DNA of 64,000 nucleotides from Dichetophora obliterata (Eukaryota; Arthropoda; Insecta; Diptera; Sciomyzidae), in the NCBI GenBank assembly GCA_963920525.1, contig OY986438.1, positions 215,388,896 through 215,452,895 of the forward strand, in the 5' to 3' direction. Under the pieces are notes generated by a model. That model was not told the origin of the DNA and did no database searches. It saw only the letters and a program-made list of their open reading frames with translations. The translations under genes were made by a program, and so were the position numbers. Below are positions 11,471 through 23,450 of this stretch, in pieces. Within the stretch, counting starts at the first letter, position 1, and each line of letters opens with the position of its first letter.

Positions 11471-12818
11471 AGACACAGTTTATAGATAGCACTCTCAATA
11501 TACATAGCAAGAGTGGTTATATTAGTCCTATATCAATTTTGCATGTGAAACAAGAACCGTGATGATACAACTTTCGTAAAAATAGAACAATAGAATACAA
11601 TACGACACCTTGTGAATTGCCTATATTAATAATAAGCTGTGTAATTCTACTTTGAAAAGAAAACTCATGTACTCACACTAGTGAATACATATAAAAAAAA
11701 TTCCCATTTTTGGCGTCGTAATTTGGCTATTTGTCCCTGTGTGCGACGATAAAAGTGATTCCATGAAGTGAGTAAAAGGAGAGAAAGTCGGTGACGAACG
11801 AGCATTTACTTGTATATGTAATTGTGAACATTTACGTGTGCATATCTATGCATAAGTTTGTCCTCATGTGTTTTGTATATTAAAATATTCATCAGATTGC
11901 AGTTATTTTGTATTGCATTGTTTTGTATTTGCCTTTGCTATTTTCCTGTTTGTGTTGTTTTTTGTATGAGTTGTTGATATTGTTTTTCTTTTGGACAATT
12001 GTTGCTTCAATTGCAATTATCAAAATATGTACGTAGTCCATTAGACCCAAGTGTATATTTTTCATTTTCCAATTAAGCTAAGACATGAACGTTCCATAAT
12101 ACATGATCACAAAATTGAAAAATTCTGTGGTTGGAGTTGGGAAAGGAGTAAGGCAAAAACTATCTGCATAACCGAATTGAAAGTTTTTTAAAATCTAGTC
12201 ATCGTATGTTTATAAAAAAATCCATAACAATATGGCTAATGTTAATTTCTTATAGTATTAAATGAGATTTAAGGTAAAATCTGTTAAAATTTAGGCATAT
12301 TTTTGAAAATGTTTTCTAAGAATGTATATGATATATATAAAATTGCATTTTTATGTTAATTTTACATAATCAGTAAAAGACAAAAATTTTTTTACATAGT
12401 ATATTTTTTATATAAAAAAATGGCGCTGAAGCTGGTGTGCTTAAGAAAGGTGAAAATCGGGCCACATTACAGCTCGGCTCCAGATCGTTAAAAAAACAAA
12501 ATGCATTCGAAAACAAACCCTTGAATGCACATCCTTTAACCAAAATGGAATAAAAACTAAGAAAATGATGAAGTATAAAAAAAATGCCAATTTTAAGTTA
12601 TTTTTGACCAAATTGGTGCGTGTAAAAGCATGACAAATTATCCAATGAAGCTTATTTTGGTACAAGATGTATAGAATTACATTACAAACAGATAACAAAA
12701 AAAAAATAGTGTCAGTCGATTAGGTTGTTTGCAGTAGTGTGGCTTGTTTTGAAAAAGTATGTATCGTGAAAAACAATATTGGCATTTATTTAAAAAATTT
12801 TGAATTTAAGAATTTTTT
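11471..12818. other. Spacer, no gene recognised
   Basis: About 1.3 kb of AT-rich sequence with short T-rich words such as TTTTGTATTG near 11910-11960. No supported feature. Confidence 0.35.
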
Positions 12819-12822
12819 AATA

Positions 12823-14327
12823 GTTGTACAATAGAGTGGACAATTTTTATATGGAATTATTTTTGTTTTTTGTAGGAGGTGGTTCGCCCCCTAATTTTTT
12901 TCTTTTGTGCACAAATAACATATTTCCAAAACTGTAGACTGTTTGGTCAACGTTAAGGCGTGGCACATGCGCCCTCAAGTTGACAAGAAGGGATTTTGCA
13001 CAATTTAATAAGAAAAAAGTTATAACTTCATTATTATTTATCAAAATTTATGTTAAGTATCGATATTATATTTAATTTTGACTATTATTTTAATGCATGC
13101 CACTAAAAAGGCGTGGCACCTTATATAATTTAAGTAATATATACGAAAATATGTAGTTTTTGCTTCAAAATATGATGGAATCTTACATATGTATGTAAAA
13201 TTTATTTCCTAAAAGTCATTAAATAAATGCCGGCAAATTGCTACTGCTACTAACAAATGCAGCTCTGTGCTAATTAGTTGCGATCAAGCAAACTTATATT
13301 TACATAGAAGTAGCAACACTGGAATAACGATCAAGCAAACTTATATTTACATAGAAGTAGCAACACTGGAATAACGGTATCTAGTACACATGTGCTTTTG
13401 TTAAGCTAAAAAAGAGCGTTGATAATGTGTTGTTATACATGCAAATGTGAAAATATTAATTTGATTTGATTGAAAGATACGGTTTATAAAATTGGTAAGT
13501 TTAAACAACAAAGTGCTCGATATTTTCAAAATATAATAACATATTTAATATTATTAATGTAACTCAAACAGCAATAGAAACAAGAGCAAATGAAAAGTTA
13601 TTTCTGCTTGGGCACGACGAAAGTCAAATCATTGGGTGCAAGTTACCATCAAAAGGGCAAATATTGAAAGTTCTTTATAAACCTTATCTTTCAATCAAAT
13701 CAAATTAATATTTTCACATTTGCATGTATAACAACACATTATCAACGCTCTTTTTTAGCTTAACAAAAGCACATGTGTACTAGATACCGTTATTCCAGTG
13801 TTGCTACTTCTATGTAAATATAAGTTTGCTTGATCGTTATTCCAGTGTTGCTACTTCTATGTAAATATAAGTTTGCTTGATCGCAACTAATTAGCACAGA
13901 GCTGCATTTGTTAGTAGCAGTAGCAATTTGCCGGCATTTATTTAATGACTTTTAGGAAATAAATTTTACATACATATGTAAGATTCCATCATATTTTGAA
14001 GCAAAAACTACATATTTTCGTATATATTACTTAAATTATATAAGGTGCCACGCCTTTTTAGGGGCATGCATTAAAATAATAGTCAAAATTAAATATAATA
14101 TCGATACTTAACATAAATTTTGATAAATAATAATGAAGTTATAACTTTTTTCTTATTAAATTGTGCAAAATCCCTTCTTGTCAACTTGAGGGATGTGCCA
14201 CGCCTTAACGTTGACCAAACAGTCTACAGTTTTGGAAATATGTTATTTGTGCCCAAAAGAAAAAAATTAGGGGGCGAATAACATGTTATTAAAAAAAAAA
14301 AAAAAAATGTCCACTCTATTGTACAAC
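12823..14327. mobile_element. Foldback (palindromic) element, about 1.5 kb
   Basis: The left arm 12823-13490 is repeated in reverse complement at 13676-14327, with few mismatches by eye and a 185-bp loop. Outer ends are GTTGTACAATAGAGTGGACA and its inverse. AATA stands on both flanks (12819-12822, 14328-14331), a possible 4-bp target duplication. Each arm contains the same 46-bp tandem duplication (left arm about 13283-13375, mirrored at about 13790-13882), so that duplication predates the mirroring. Transcribed, it would form a hairpin of over 600 bp. No transposase is present. Confidence 0.85.
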
Positions 14328-14331
14328 AATA

Positions 14332-16992
14332 ATCAATTAAAAATAAGTCGATTTTAAAAAATTGTTTGCCTAAAACCTTCCTTAACGGAAATGAGTAAGT
14401 TTAGGCCTCATTTTTTTTTTGTTTTTTTTTTTTTGTATTTTTAAAGTAATTGTTAAAAACTGAACCACAAGTAAAGGTTTAGCAGAAAATAGGGCTTTGC
14501 GATCGTTTTTGGGATTATATTATTATTTACGTGTAAAAATTGCAATCCGCAAAAACCAAACTTAATAGTTTTTTTTTAAAACATTAGCATTTGTAATTCA
14601 AAACATGAAGTTTTGTACCATAAATGAGTTTTTAAATGAAAAATTTACCATGAATGATGTTTTTATATCAATTTATTTTAATAAAGAATTAAATATATCT
14701 GAATTATTTTATGCTTCAAAAAATTTTAAAAAAGTGTTACATTTTTATTTTGTTAATAAGTTTTAAAATTTTTCTAAAATTATACTTGTTTCTTTATTGG
14801 ATTTTAGCCAAGCTTATATCAAATTGCTATGGCAGAGTGGTGTAATAGCATATTGGTGTCATAGAAAATATAGAGAATCCTCCCTGCCCCCCCGTTTCAA
14901 TTAAGCTTCACAATTATTTTTTAAATTTTTTTATTTTTTTCTTACGGCAAATATAGCTAAATTTGTTAAAAAAATACCATTTTTATTATCTATTTTTATA
15001 ATAATTATAATTGATATATTTTAATTATTGACGACCGTATTCAATAATTTGACCATCAGTGATGCATAAAGCAATATATTTTAAGTTTAGTTTCGAAAAG
15101 TTTTCATTTCATATCTTAAAATTTTTAAATGTTTACTCCTGCATTATTTTATTAATCTGCTGAAAATATTTATTTTACTTATAATTGCTTTTGTTCAGAT
15201 GAGCTTTCGCTTACGCTTAACCTTTTTACTTTTTTCCTTTTAGCCATGGCACTCCATCTTAAAAAAAGTTTTTTAATAGTATATTTTTGCATAATATTTG
15301 AAAATGGCACCTTTTGAATCTGGCCTCAGTGGCGTTGACAGCCATTCGATCAAAAGATCATCTGGGGACAAAAAACGTAAAAGATTCTTAAAATATATGT
15401 AATTAGCAATAGCTGAACGTGGTGGATTTTAAAAATATTGCGTTGAAAAAAAATGGCGACATTTGAAAAAAAAAAATTTAATACTCGCAACAATTGGATA
15501 AACACAGTCACATTAGGACTATCACAAAGAAGTTGTAAAAGTGTCGTTATAATCTAAGTTCCTAAAATTCTGTTGTAGAAAGCCACTCATGGTTATCCTT
15601 GCTAGGTTGACCACGATGTCATTTGCCTTATCTGATAAGGAAAATCTTTGTTTAGTGCATCAAAATTATTTAAACAATTGCAGCAACACATCACTTCCGG
15701 GTAGCTACAGCTGGTTCGTTTGAGTGTGTATGTGTGTGTGCGAGCTATGTATGCAATTGAGGTTGCGAAATACAGCTACTGGGGATAAGCAATGTTCTCA
15801 AATGTTGATGTTGCAAGAACTAACAAGAGACAACAAATTCGGTAGCAGCAGCGAGAACAGAAGCATATCAAGTGTGGGTGCGTGGTTGAATGTGTATGTG
15901 TGTGTGTGTGTGTGGGAGTGTGCTATGCTATTGCTATGTCATCCGTTGACATATTCAACGATATCCAACAACATGACTGACTGACTGCTGCTCCTTGACA
16001 CATGCTGTTGTGTCAGCGCTCAGTTGCTATTTAATCTGTTTTTGGTTGTTGTTGTTGTAGTATTATACTTGCTCTGTAGCTTTGCAAAATGGCCAAAACA
16101 CGCTTTTATGTTTTTGTTGCTGTTGATGCAAGACAACTTGTCGCACTGATATTCGACTCCAAGTACTTGTGTGTGAGTGTAACAAGTTGACTCTACAGAG
16201 CGTGTCCCTGACCCCCCATCAGCCTTCGTCAAAATACAGTGTATATATTGGAAGCACTTATCTTTGCCTAATTTCAGGTAAACGTTACGTTCATATACAA
16301 ATATAAGTTTCTGTGTTTAGATGTAGACATGTGTGTTTGTATGAATTCAAATGTGTGCGAACATGTCGTGTGCCCAAGTGTTTGTTTGCCCCTAGGATGC
16401 TCCAATGGCAAATGTCACCTGTTATGACTTGACTCTAGTTGAGTTCCCTCCACCAACAATCCGCCTCTAAGCCATGTGTTGTTGTTGCTGATTGTTTACT
16501 TGTGAATTTCGAGTTCAGCGCTTGTCGAACCCAGTGAAGCGTCTGCTTAAGTATTTGTTACTTTTTTCATATCTTCTTCACTGAGAGATCACTTTATTTT
16601 GAATGACTGGTAGAGAAGTAAAGTATTTGCACTGCAGAAAATTTTCATAATTCCTAGAGTGTAGTCTGAACAGTTCATTTAAAAAAAAAATATGTTTGCA
16701 ATTATACTTCAAACGGTATTAAACACTCATAGGGTTTATCGCTCGGACGTATATTCATAAATACATAGTTCAAAGAACAACCAATGTATGAATTGGTTTG
16801 TATTGGAATGTATGAAATTGGAATGTATCTTGTATGAATTCTTTTATTTTACTCTCTTTTTCCTATTTTACTTTCTTTATTAACACAGAAAGAGGGGCTC
16901 GTCCTTTAAGAAGTTTGCTTGTGCGAATCATGCATTCCCAATATTCCTAATTTGGAATAAACAAATTATGTGCATATAAGTTAATTTGCTCT
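14332..16992. other. Spacer with GT microsatellites, no gene recognised
   Basis: AT-rich until about 15550, then closer to average composition to about 16560. (GT)n runs lie at 15724-15740 and 15893-15914, and GTTGTTGTTGTTG near 16047. An 86-codon ORF (15724-15984, +) starts inside the first GT run and is taken as chance. The 15.5-16.5 kb block could hold host regulatory DNA or a non-coding exon, but nothing specific is visible. Confidence 0.35.
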
Positions 16993-16994
16993 TA

Positions 16995-17586
16995 CACGGA
17001 GATAATTATTTTGCTTGAATCAAGCAAATGTTTTGCTTTAAAGCAAATCAGAAAAACTTTGCTCAATAACGGTGTGATTTTAGAAAAAGATTGCTAAATT
17101 GAAATCACTCCTCCATTTAGGAAAAAGCAAAATTATATTAAACTCAAGCAAATATTTGCTAAGTTATTATAAACTCAAATAGAAAATTTTTACTAAATTC
17201 AAGCAAATTTCTGTCAAACACACGAGCACACGTTTATTCTTAACGAAGAAAATTAAACTACGATTAGTTAAGAACTGCGATGGTCGAATGGATAAGCTCA
17301 TGCACTTACTACACTCATGCGGCCGAGGTTCAAGTCTCCGGATAAAGGTCATTTTTAAATTTAATTTAATGTTAATAATTATTTCACTTCAAAAATATGC
17401 TAGATTTTAGCAAAAACGAATCAAAATTTGCTATTCCAAATTAATAATAACTTAGCAAATATTTGGATGAACTAAGTAGAAATTTAGTTTTGCAGTTTAT
17501 AATCTAGCATCATTTTGAAGTGACTGAGATTCAAGTGCAAGTTTTGCTTAACCACAATACAAATTTAGCAAACAGTTTTCTCCGTG
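16995..17586. mobile_element. TA-flanked MITE with CACGGAGA ends, 592 bp
   Basis: The left end CACGGAGATAATTATTTTGC and the right end (inverse CACGGAGAAAACTG) are each bordered by TA (16993-16994, 17587-17588), fitting Tc1/mariner-like insertion. The body is rich in AAGCAAAT/TTTGCT words on both strands, giving extra internal inverted repeats. A tRNA-like A and B box pair lies in its centre (17281-17337). Confidence 0.75.
17281..17337 (+). other. tRNA-like internal pol III promoter (A and B boxes), pseudogene or SINE head
   Basis: The A-box match TGGTCGAATGG (17281-17291) is followed 35 bases later by the B-box match GGTTCAAGTCT (17327-17337), the normal order and spacing for a tRNA gene. 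The T-arm can partly pair, but the would-be acceptor strands do not, so this is not an intact tRNA gene. A tRNA-derived SINE captured inside the MITE, or a decayed tRNA, are the main options. Confidence 0.45.
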
Positions 17587-17588
17587 TA

Positions 17589-19937
17589 TCGTCGAATTAC
17601 TGTTAATACTCAGACTATTTACTTAGCATTACAATGTATTATTTCGAAGTTTTCTCCAGCTTTAAATAGTTTCATTATAACGGCAATAGAGGTATATTTT
17701 GTTGCAATATCCGACACCACCTTGTCTCTAATGCCTAGGTTATGCTAGGCAAACATGTTTGGTGAACTAATTTTGTTGTTAGAGTCTTACGAACATGGCA
17801 GAATTATATTGGGTTTCTGCTGTGCTTTACGAATAAAATGAGAAGTTAACTTTTGTTCTTGCTCATTTCTTCGCTCTCACGCCAAACATTTTTGACGCTA
17901 TTGATTTTTATTACACTGAACAGGTGCGTAAGGCGCCTCTCCCCCCGAAATGAACGAATTTTAACGAGCACCGAGAGCAACTCTCAGCACAACATGGCAA
18001 CCGTTGTGTGCTTATGGTCACGACAAAAATGTTAAGATGACATTGCATAGTGCGAAATTTTAACAATCTAGGTGGACAAAATTATTTCTATGAATGCATA
18101 TATCCCAAATATTACAATATTAAAATTCAATAAAATTCATATAGAAACACATTTTTGTGGTCACAAGTCATAACAGCGTTGAACCTTGCCATGTCCGATT
18201 CCCTGAAGTTAGAGAAGTTATTTTTTTTTGAGCAACACTTTGCTAACTTTGTTGCCCTCGTGCCTGCCATGACTTTGTTGATAGTCTGTAAGATATGTAT
18301 GTACAGAATGCACTCTAAAAATTGTTTTCGTGCCATTTTTAGTTAACCGTAAAAAACCAATTTGGGCAAATATGGGCAAACACTTTTTGTTTTATCAAAA
18401 AGACAATAAAATCATCATCAAATTGACATCCAGCTGAAATTCAAATATTGTGAAATAATTAACTTTCTTCCGCAATCTTTCAAAGTAAAAAAAAACTCTT
18501 CAAAATATGATCACATTTTTTATGCGGCAATGTACTTAAACGTTTAAGGGTTAACTTTTTATGTCAATTTGTTGCACAATAGCACAAAATAGCTTTCCAC
18601 TTTTTAAAATGTCAACACTTGCGTATTTACTTGCAAAAACATAAATTAAAAAGGTACTTAAAACAATGTGAAAAGCATCAAAACTTTGATGTGAAAAATC
18701 GGTTTTAATAAGGCACTGCTATAACGGGGTTTATGTTATGTTATTTTCCTTTTTGTTCACCTAGATTTGTTTAAATTCGTAAAAAAAAAAACAAAAAGAC
18801 TCAATTTAAAACATTTATTGTGAATAGACTATAGTACATAGAGATTTTAATTTTTTTTTTCTGTAACTATATTACAAAATACATTTTTTGTTTGTTTTTA
18901 AATGCATCTTCTTGCTCGTAGGTGGCATAAAAAGTAGTCCTTTTCAGCTTGTTTCAAGATATTTTGGTCTCAATTTATCGGAAACAAAAAAAATCAAAGT
19001 GCATATTAATAGGGGTGCATGTAGCTGCAACCTTTACTAGAATTATTTACCAGCGCCTGTTGTTGTCATGGTATTAAATTTTGAAATTAAAAGTGGGTCA
19101 ACTTTCTGCAATTTTTTCAAAAGTATTGTATTTTTCCCTTAAAACAGACGAAATAATCTTTCTACTGACACCCTATTTACGAAAATTACATTTAAATTGA
19201 CTGAGCTAAGTTGTCTCAAAATATACCTTATTTTGGCATTCGCATGGCTGTGGTCCGCGAAAATAATCCTAAAATCTCAAACTCCGGATTTTGTCCAAAT
19301 CGGAGATGGTCAGTGCAACTTATATTACACTTCAATGTGAAATGGGCTATATATTGCAATTTTTTTATTAAAAATTATGGTAAAAAAAATTCATGCAAAT
19401 TTTTTACAAATTTTGTATGATGCATTGATATTCAAGGCATTGTGTTGAATTTCAAAACGTGATGATTTTTTTAGTACATATATTGATTTTGACCAATATT
19501 TTGTACACCATATTTGTAGGCACTGGTGCCGAATATCGAATCCCTGTATCGAATCCCTTTATTTTTGCGAAACAATGATATATCCATCAATAAGCCGATT
19601 CCTAAAGATTAGTGCAACTTTGCCGGTTTCAGTCGCTTCAAGCCAACCCTCGTTTTCGTAGCTTCGAAGACTCAAAACATACATGAGAAGTAAAACTGGA
19701 GAAGAAAAGCTCAATGGGTTACCTCTTCTAAATGTTCACAGGGATGTGGAAATGACCAGAAATAAAAGAATATTAGACATTATGATATAAATATTATTTT
19801 ATATAAAAAAAATTGGAATGAATCTAATTAAAAAAAAAAAATTAAAACTCCCGAATTTTTTTTCTGAGTACGCGCCTGACTCTGAACAATGATTAGTATG
19901 TGTTTTAAAAATTAGTGCAATTGACTGAAAAATGTAC
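17589..19937. other. Spacer, no gene recognised
   Basis: About 2.3 kb. It contains one short conserved block (17936-17998, also found at 48743-48805). Overlapping short ORFs around 18130-18350 on both strands and 19211-19420 on + have no recognisable domain. Confidence 0.35.
17936..17998 (-). repeat. Short dispersed repeat, copy 1 (inverse of 48743-48805)
   Basis: Contains CCCGAAATGAACGAATTTTA, ACGAGC and CTCAGCACAACATGGCA in the same order and spacing, reverse-complemented, as the block at 48743-48805. Similarity fades on both sides. Which larger family it belongs to is unknown. Confidence 0.6.
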
Positions 19938-21795
19938 ATTAGGCCGGAGTGAATTTCAATTTCAAGCAGCTCAGGGCATATTTGACAGGTATTGTAACAA
20001 ACATTTATTTACTTATTTGTTTCAGTCTACGGATTTCTTACAATCTTACAGACTATTAAAGATATATAATCTTAAAACTAATTAAAAATAGTGAACAGTA
20101 TCAGTCTAAATTGGTGCTCAGACACATTAAATTTTAACATATTAGAAAGACTGTTGCACAAGTACATACATCAGCTATTGGTTCATTATTAGCATAATAG
20201 GTCCTGTGGAGATTTTCTTCAAACATACGAATACGCCTCAAATCCTTTGGTGCATAATAAATTTAGAAGAGATTTAACGATTCAATGCAGTTAATTTTAC
20301 CAGAAAATATGTTATAAACAAATAAAAGAGAAGAAACCGATCTTCTGTCTTTCAAGGATTGCAATCCAAGTAATTTACGACGAGCCTCATATGTTGGAAG
20401 ACCATCAGGCAAGTAGATCTTTTTAAGTGCATATTTGCTCATTAGTTTTTGAACTCTCTCTATTCGGTTTGATTCAACAATATAGTACAATATTCGATTA
20501 TACTTCGAACCAAAGAAACATATAACGGTTTTAAGTTTACCAGATCTTTAAAAATTTTAGCATGCCTTTTGATAAATCCAAACATTGAATATGACTTAGA
20601 AATAATATAATCATAATGGCTTTTAAAATTTAGCTGAGTATCAAAAATAACCTCCAAATCCTTTATCTCAACTTTGCGGTCTAAAATACAATTATTCAAT
20701 GTATAATTGAATAAAACGCTATTTGTACATTTAGTATAAGAAACTATACAACATTTATTGATATTCAAGAACAATTTATTTAATAGACACCAACTATGCA
20801 ATGCGGAGATATCACTTTGGAGACATACGCATTGAGACTCTTTCGAAATTTTAAGAAATAGTTTAACATCATCAGCGTACAGAAGACATCTAGCAAAATT
20901 TAAGTGTTTTGGTAAATCATTAATAATTAAAAAAAGAAGAGAACCGCAATGGCTAGCTTGTGGAACTCCTGAAAAAGCATCAGTTGCAACGTCCGCAATA
21001 GTTGACCCAATTTTTACATTAACCTTTCTATATTTCAGATAAATTTTATAAACAAATTGAAGTATCTGACAAACCAAACTTTTTTAATTTGCTTAGAAGA
21101 ATAAAGTCATCAACTTTATCAAATGCCTTCGAAAAGTCGGTGTAGATGATATCTAACTGACTACAATTCTCCATTGCATTAATAAACAAACATGTAAATT
21201 ACAAAATTTTATTTCGATCTGATTGGATCTTGCTGCTCCAGTTTTTCCTTAAAATCAAGACATTTTTAAAAAATAATGGTATGAAAAAGCTTAAGAAGGG
21301 GTACGGTTAGAACAAACATGAAATGGAGGTATACAAAATTTCGGTCTGTTCTGATGACATCTTCCTGCTCTAAGATATCCTTAAAAATAACATAATTTAT
21401 GAAAAAAAATTGTATTGTAAGGGTTTTGAGATTAAGTCATAGGTACTAACCCAAATATTGATTTTATGAAATTTTTTCCGATACATCGTCATCTTATTCC
21501 AGAATGTCCTTGAAAATGGCTTATTTTTAAAAATCATAAAAATCTCTAAAAAATAGGGCCAAATCACCTGATAATAGGCTAAACTAAGCACACACAAAAT
21601 TTCACTACGATCTGACCCCAAACGCCTACTTTAGCGTGACCTTGAAAGCAACATATTTCTTAAAATTATTTATAACGCAGTAAACATGATAAGGATCAAT
21701 AGTTATAAGATATAGAAAAGGGCATATTTAAAATTGGATCTTGATACAATATTATCTTCCCTTTCGGTGTCTAAGAAAATTTCATGTTCCCAAAA
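19938..21795 (+). repeat. Dispersed repeat copy 1, interrupted by a non-LTR retrotransposon
   Basis: From ATTAGGCC (19938) through GACAGGTATTGTAACAAA, then after the insertion from GTAAATTACAAAATTTTA (21194) to about 21795, this matches 59778-60372 in the same orientation. Shared landmarks include ACTAACCCAAATATTGATT, TCCTTGAAAATGGC, GATAATAGG and CATGATAAGGATCAATA. It carries no recognisable protein. About 120 bp near 21250-21360 is present only in this copy. Confidence 0.75.
20005..21184 (-). pseudogene. 5'-truncated, broken non-LTR retrotransposon (reverse transcriptase fragment)
   Basis: On the minus strand, a short reading at about 21175-21070 encodes IIYTDFSKAFDKVDD, an RT motif. After a frameshift, 21077-20460 continues with a GVPQxS-type block, LLYADDVKLF (catalytic YADD), LNINKC and an LEY-like segment. 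A second frame change leads to 20490-20263, with the thumb-type RVQKLMSKYAL and a YEARRKLLGLQSL motif. This order is typical of Jockey/CR1-type LINEs. Endonuclease and ORF1 are absent. The direct repeat AACAAACAT (19996-20004 and 21185-21193) flanks it, and the 3' tail is a short AAATAAGTAAATAA run. The copy is inactive: truncated and with at least two frame breaks. Confidence 0.87.
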
Positions 21796-22455
21796 AAAAT
21801 ATTTAATCTGGTTGATATAGCGGTATAGCGGTTCTTCGTGGCAAAACTTTAAAAGTCTTTTTATTGAAATGACATATTTCAAGACAGTCACTAAAGTATT
21901 GCGTTCAATTTCCAACCGATTTTAATGAAATTTTCAGGAAATATTCTTTAAAGTACTTTTAAGGTTTTAACGGGGAAATTACAGAAAACCTAAAACTACA
22001 ATGATTTTTAATTATGAATTATTTAGATCAAGTAAGTTTTGAAGAAGGCAAAAACAATAAAAACATATAAATAAAATAATTTTGGCTTTCTAGCGGAAGC
22101 AAAAACCTCTCAAAATGTATTGGAGATTTTGGCAAATTCATTGAACTACAAAGAAGAATTGTGAAAAGCAAAAGGCAGTTATTTTTATACGTTTTGGTAT
22201 TTTTTTTTTATTTTGAATACTGAAATTTACAGAATCCACTTCAATCTTTAAAGTGTAATAGCTATATGTTAATTTTAATATATATTTTACTTCACGCGTC
22301 AATTTCAACTTCGGGAAAACACGTGCCATCAAAGCGGATGGCAGGCGATGCATCTGCCCCTTAAAACGCCATAAAGACTCCGAAGGTAAGAAATCACTTA
22401 CTTGTATTTCAAAATACAAGTAAACACATTATTTTCTATTAGAAACTACGACAAA
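21796..22455. other. Upstream region of the first AANAT-like gene
   Basis: AT-rich spacer between the dispersed repeat and the promoter of the acetyltransferase gene. No other feature recognised. Confidence 0.35.
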
Positions 22456-22486
22456 TATAAATCTGGCTGACATATCATGTTCAGTC
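22456..22486 (+). promoter_or_regulatory. Candidate core promoter: TATA box and initiator of first AANAT-like gene
   Basis: TATAAAT at 22456-22462 is followed by the insect initiator TCAGTC at 22481-22486, putting the likely start site at A22483, 27 bases from the first T of the TATA box (slightly shorter than usual). This places the in-frame ATG at 22477 upstream of the transcript and supports ATG 22597 as the start. One out-of-frame ATG (22512) would lie in the leader. Confidence 0.5.
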
Positions 22487-22596
22487 TTACAGCATTTATT
22501 CGTTTAAACGGATGTTTTCTTCGACTAACCTATTTATACAATTCATACAGCATTCAGCAGTGGAATCGCCAACACGAACTAAGCTCCATCAAAAAT

Positions 22597-23286
22597 ATGT
22601 CAAACATGACCGAAATCATTAAAATACTACCTGCACAGGCAAAAGATTACAATCGCATTCTGGACTTCCTGCGCATCCATTTCTACCCCGAAGAGCCAAT
22701 GACGATTGGCAGTGAGCCCAAACGACAAGATCCTGCTGAGGAAGAATTCACCATGTCGAATATACATCATGGCACCTGCATGATGGCTGTGCAACTTGGT
22801 TCAAATGGTAGACCACCGTTGAATGGCGATTATGACAGTCAAGTCATTGTAGGAGCAGTTATTGCTGGCCCAAAGTATACTGGCGAAGCGGAACATTTGT
22901 TTAAGGAGGCCGCTCGAATCGGACCTACACAATGGGGGCACTGCGTACAGTTTCTGGCATGCGTTGAACAAAATGCGAATGTGTTCGAACGTTACAAGGT
23001 GGAAAAGGCTTTGCATGTCTTCTCTTTAGCTGTTGACTCGCGTATCCGTGGAAGAGCGCTCGGCACTCGTCTAATGCAAAAAGTAATGGATTTAGGACGG
23101 AGTTGTGGATATCCGCTGATAACAGCGGATTGCACAAGCGTCTATTCGTCACGTTTGTGTCAGCGTCTAGATATGGAGTGTGTGAATTGTATGGCGTACG
23201 AAGACTATTTGGACGAAAATGGAAAAGCGGTGTTTAAACCGCCGGCTCCGCACATATGTTGCAAAACTTATGCTAAGCGGTTGTAA
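22597..23286 (+). CDS. Arylalkylamine N-acetyltransferase-like (GNAT) protein, paralogue 1
   Basis: 229 residues from ATG 22597 (an alternative is M4 at 22606); one exon, stop TAA. The GNAT fold is supported by an N-terminal DYNRILDFLRIHFYPEEPMT block, whose EEP (about residues 32-34) corresponds to the catalytic Glu region of insect AANATs. A central VIVGAVIAGPKYTGEAEH strand follows, then the acetyl-CoA loop RIRGRALG (about 149-156, R-x-x-G-x-A), and LGRSCGYPLITADCTSVYSS with the conserved serines. It ends KTYAKRL. Insect family members acetylate dopamine, serotonin, octopamine and related amines, in cuticle hardening, neurotransmitter inactivation or xenobiotic handling; the substrate here cannot be read from sequence. 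The nearest relative in the window is 45207-45857, with the same length and motif order. Confidence 0.92.
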   Translation: MSNMTEIIKILPAQAKDYNRILDFLRIHFYPEEPMTIGSEPKRQDPAEEEFTMSNIHHGTCMMAVQLGSNGRPPLNGDYDSQVIVGAVIAGPKYTGEAEHLFKEAARIGPTQWGHCVQFLACVEQNANVFERYKVEKALHVFSLAVDSRIRGRALGTRLMQKVMDLGRSCGYPLITADCTSVYSSRLCQRLDMECVNCMAYEDYLDENGKAVFKPPAPHICCKTYAKRL

Positions 23287-23344
23287 AGGATACAAATTTT
23301 GTGTTGTATTTGTTACCATAAAATTAAATTTGTGCATGTGTGTC

Positions 23345-23350
23345 AATAAA
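23345..23350 (+). terminator. Polyadenylation signal AATAAA for first AANAT-like gene
   Basis: AATAAA lies 59 bp after the stop codon; a second AATAAA lies near 23445. Confidence 0.55.
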
Positions 23351-23450
23351 AACAAAAATGTGATGAAAGAAAACTTATCTATCTGCATCATATCGGAAGG
23401 GGCGGTATAGCAAAAAATTTATGACTATAATTTATTATCAACATCAATAA

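Noticed and set aside
15724..15984. 86-codon ORF in the GT-rich region
   Set aside because: It begins within a (GT)n microsatellite, is low-complexity at both ends and has no recognisable domain.
22477..22596. N-terminal 40-residue extension of the first AANAT-like protein
   Set aside because: A TATA box and TCAGTC initiator place transcription start after the ATG at 22477, and the second paralogue has no such extension.
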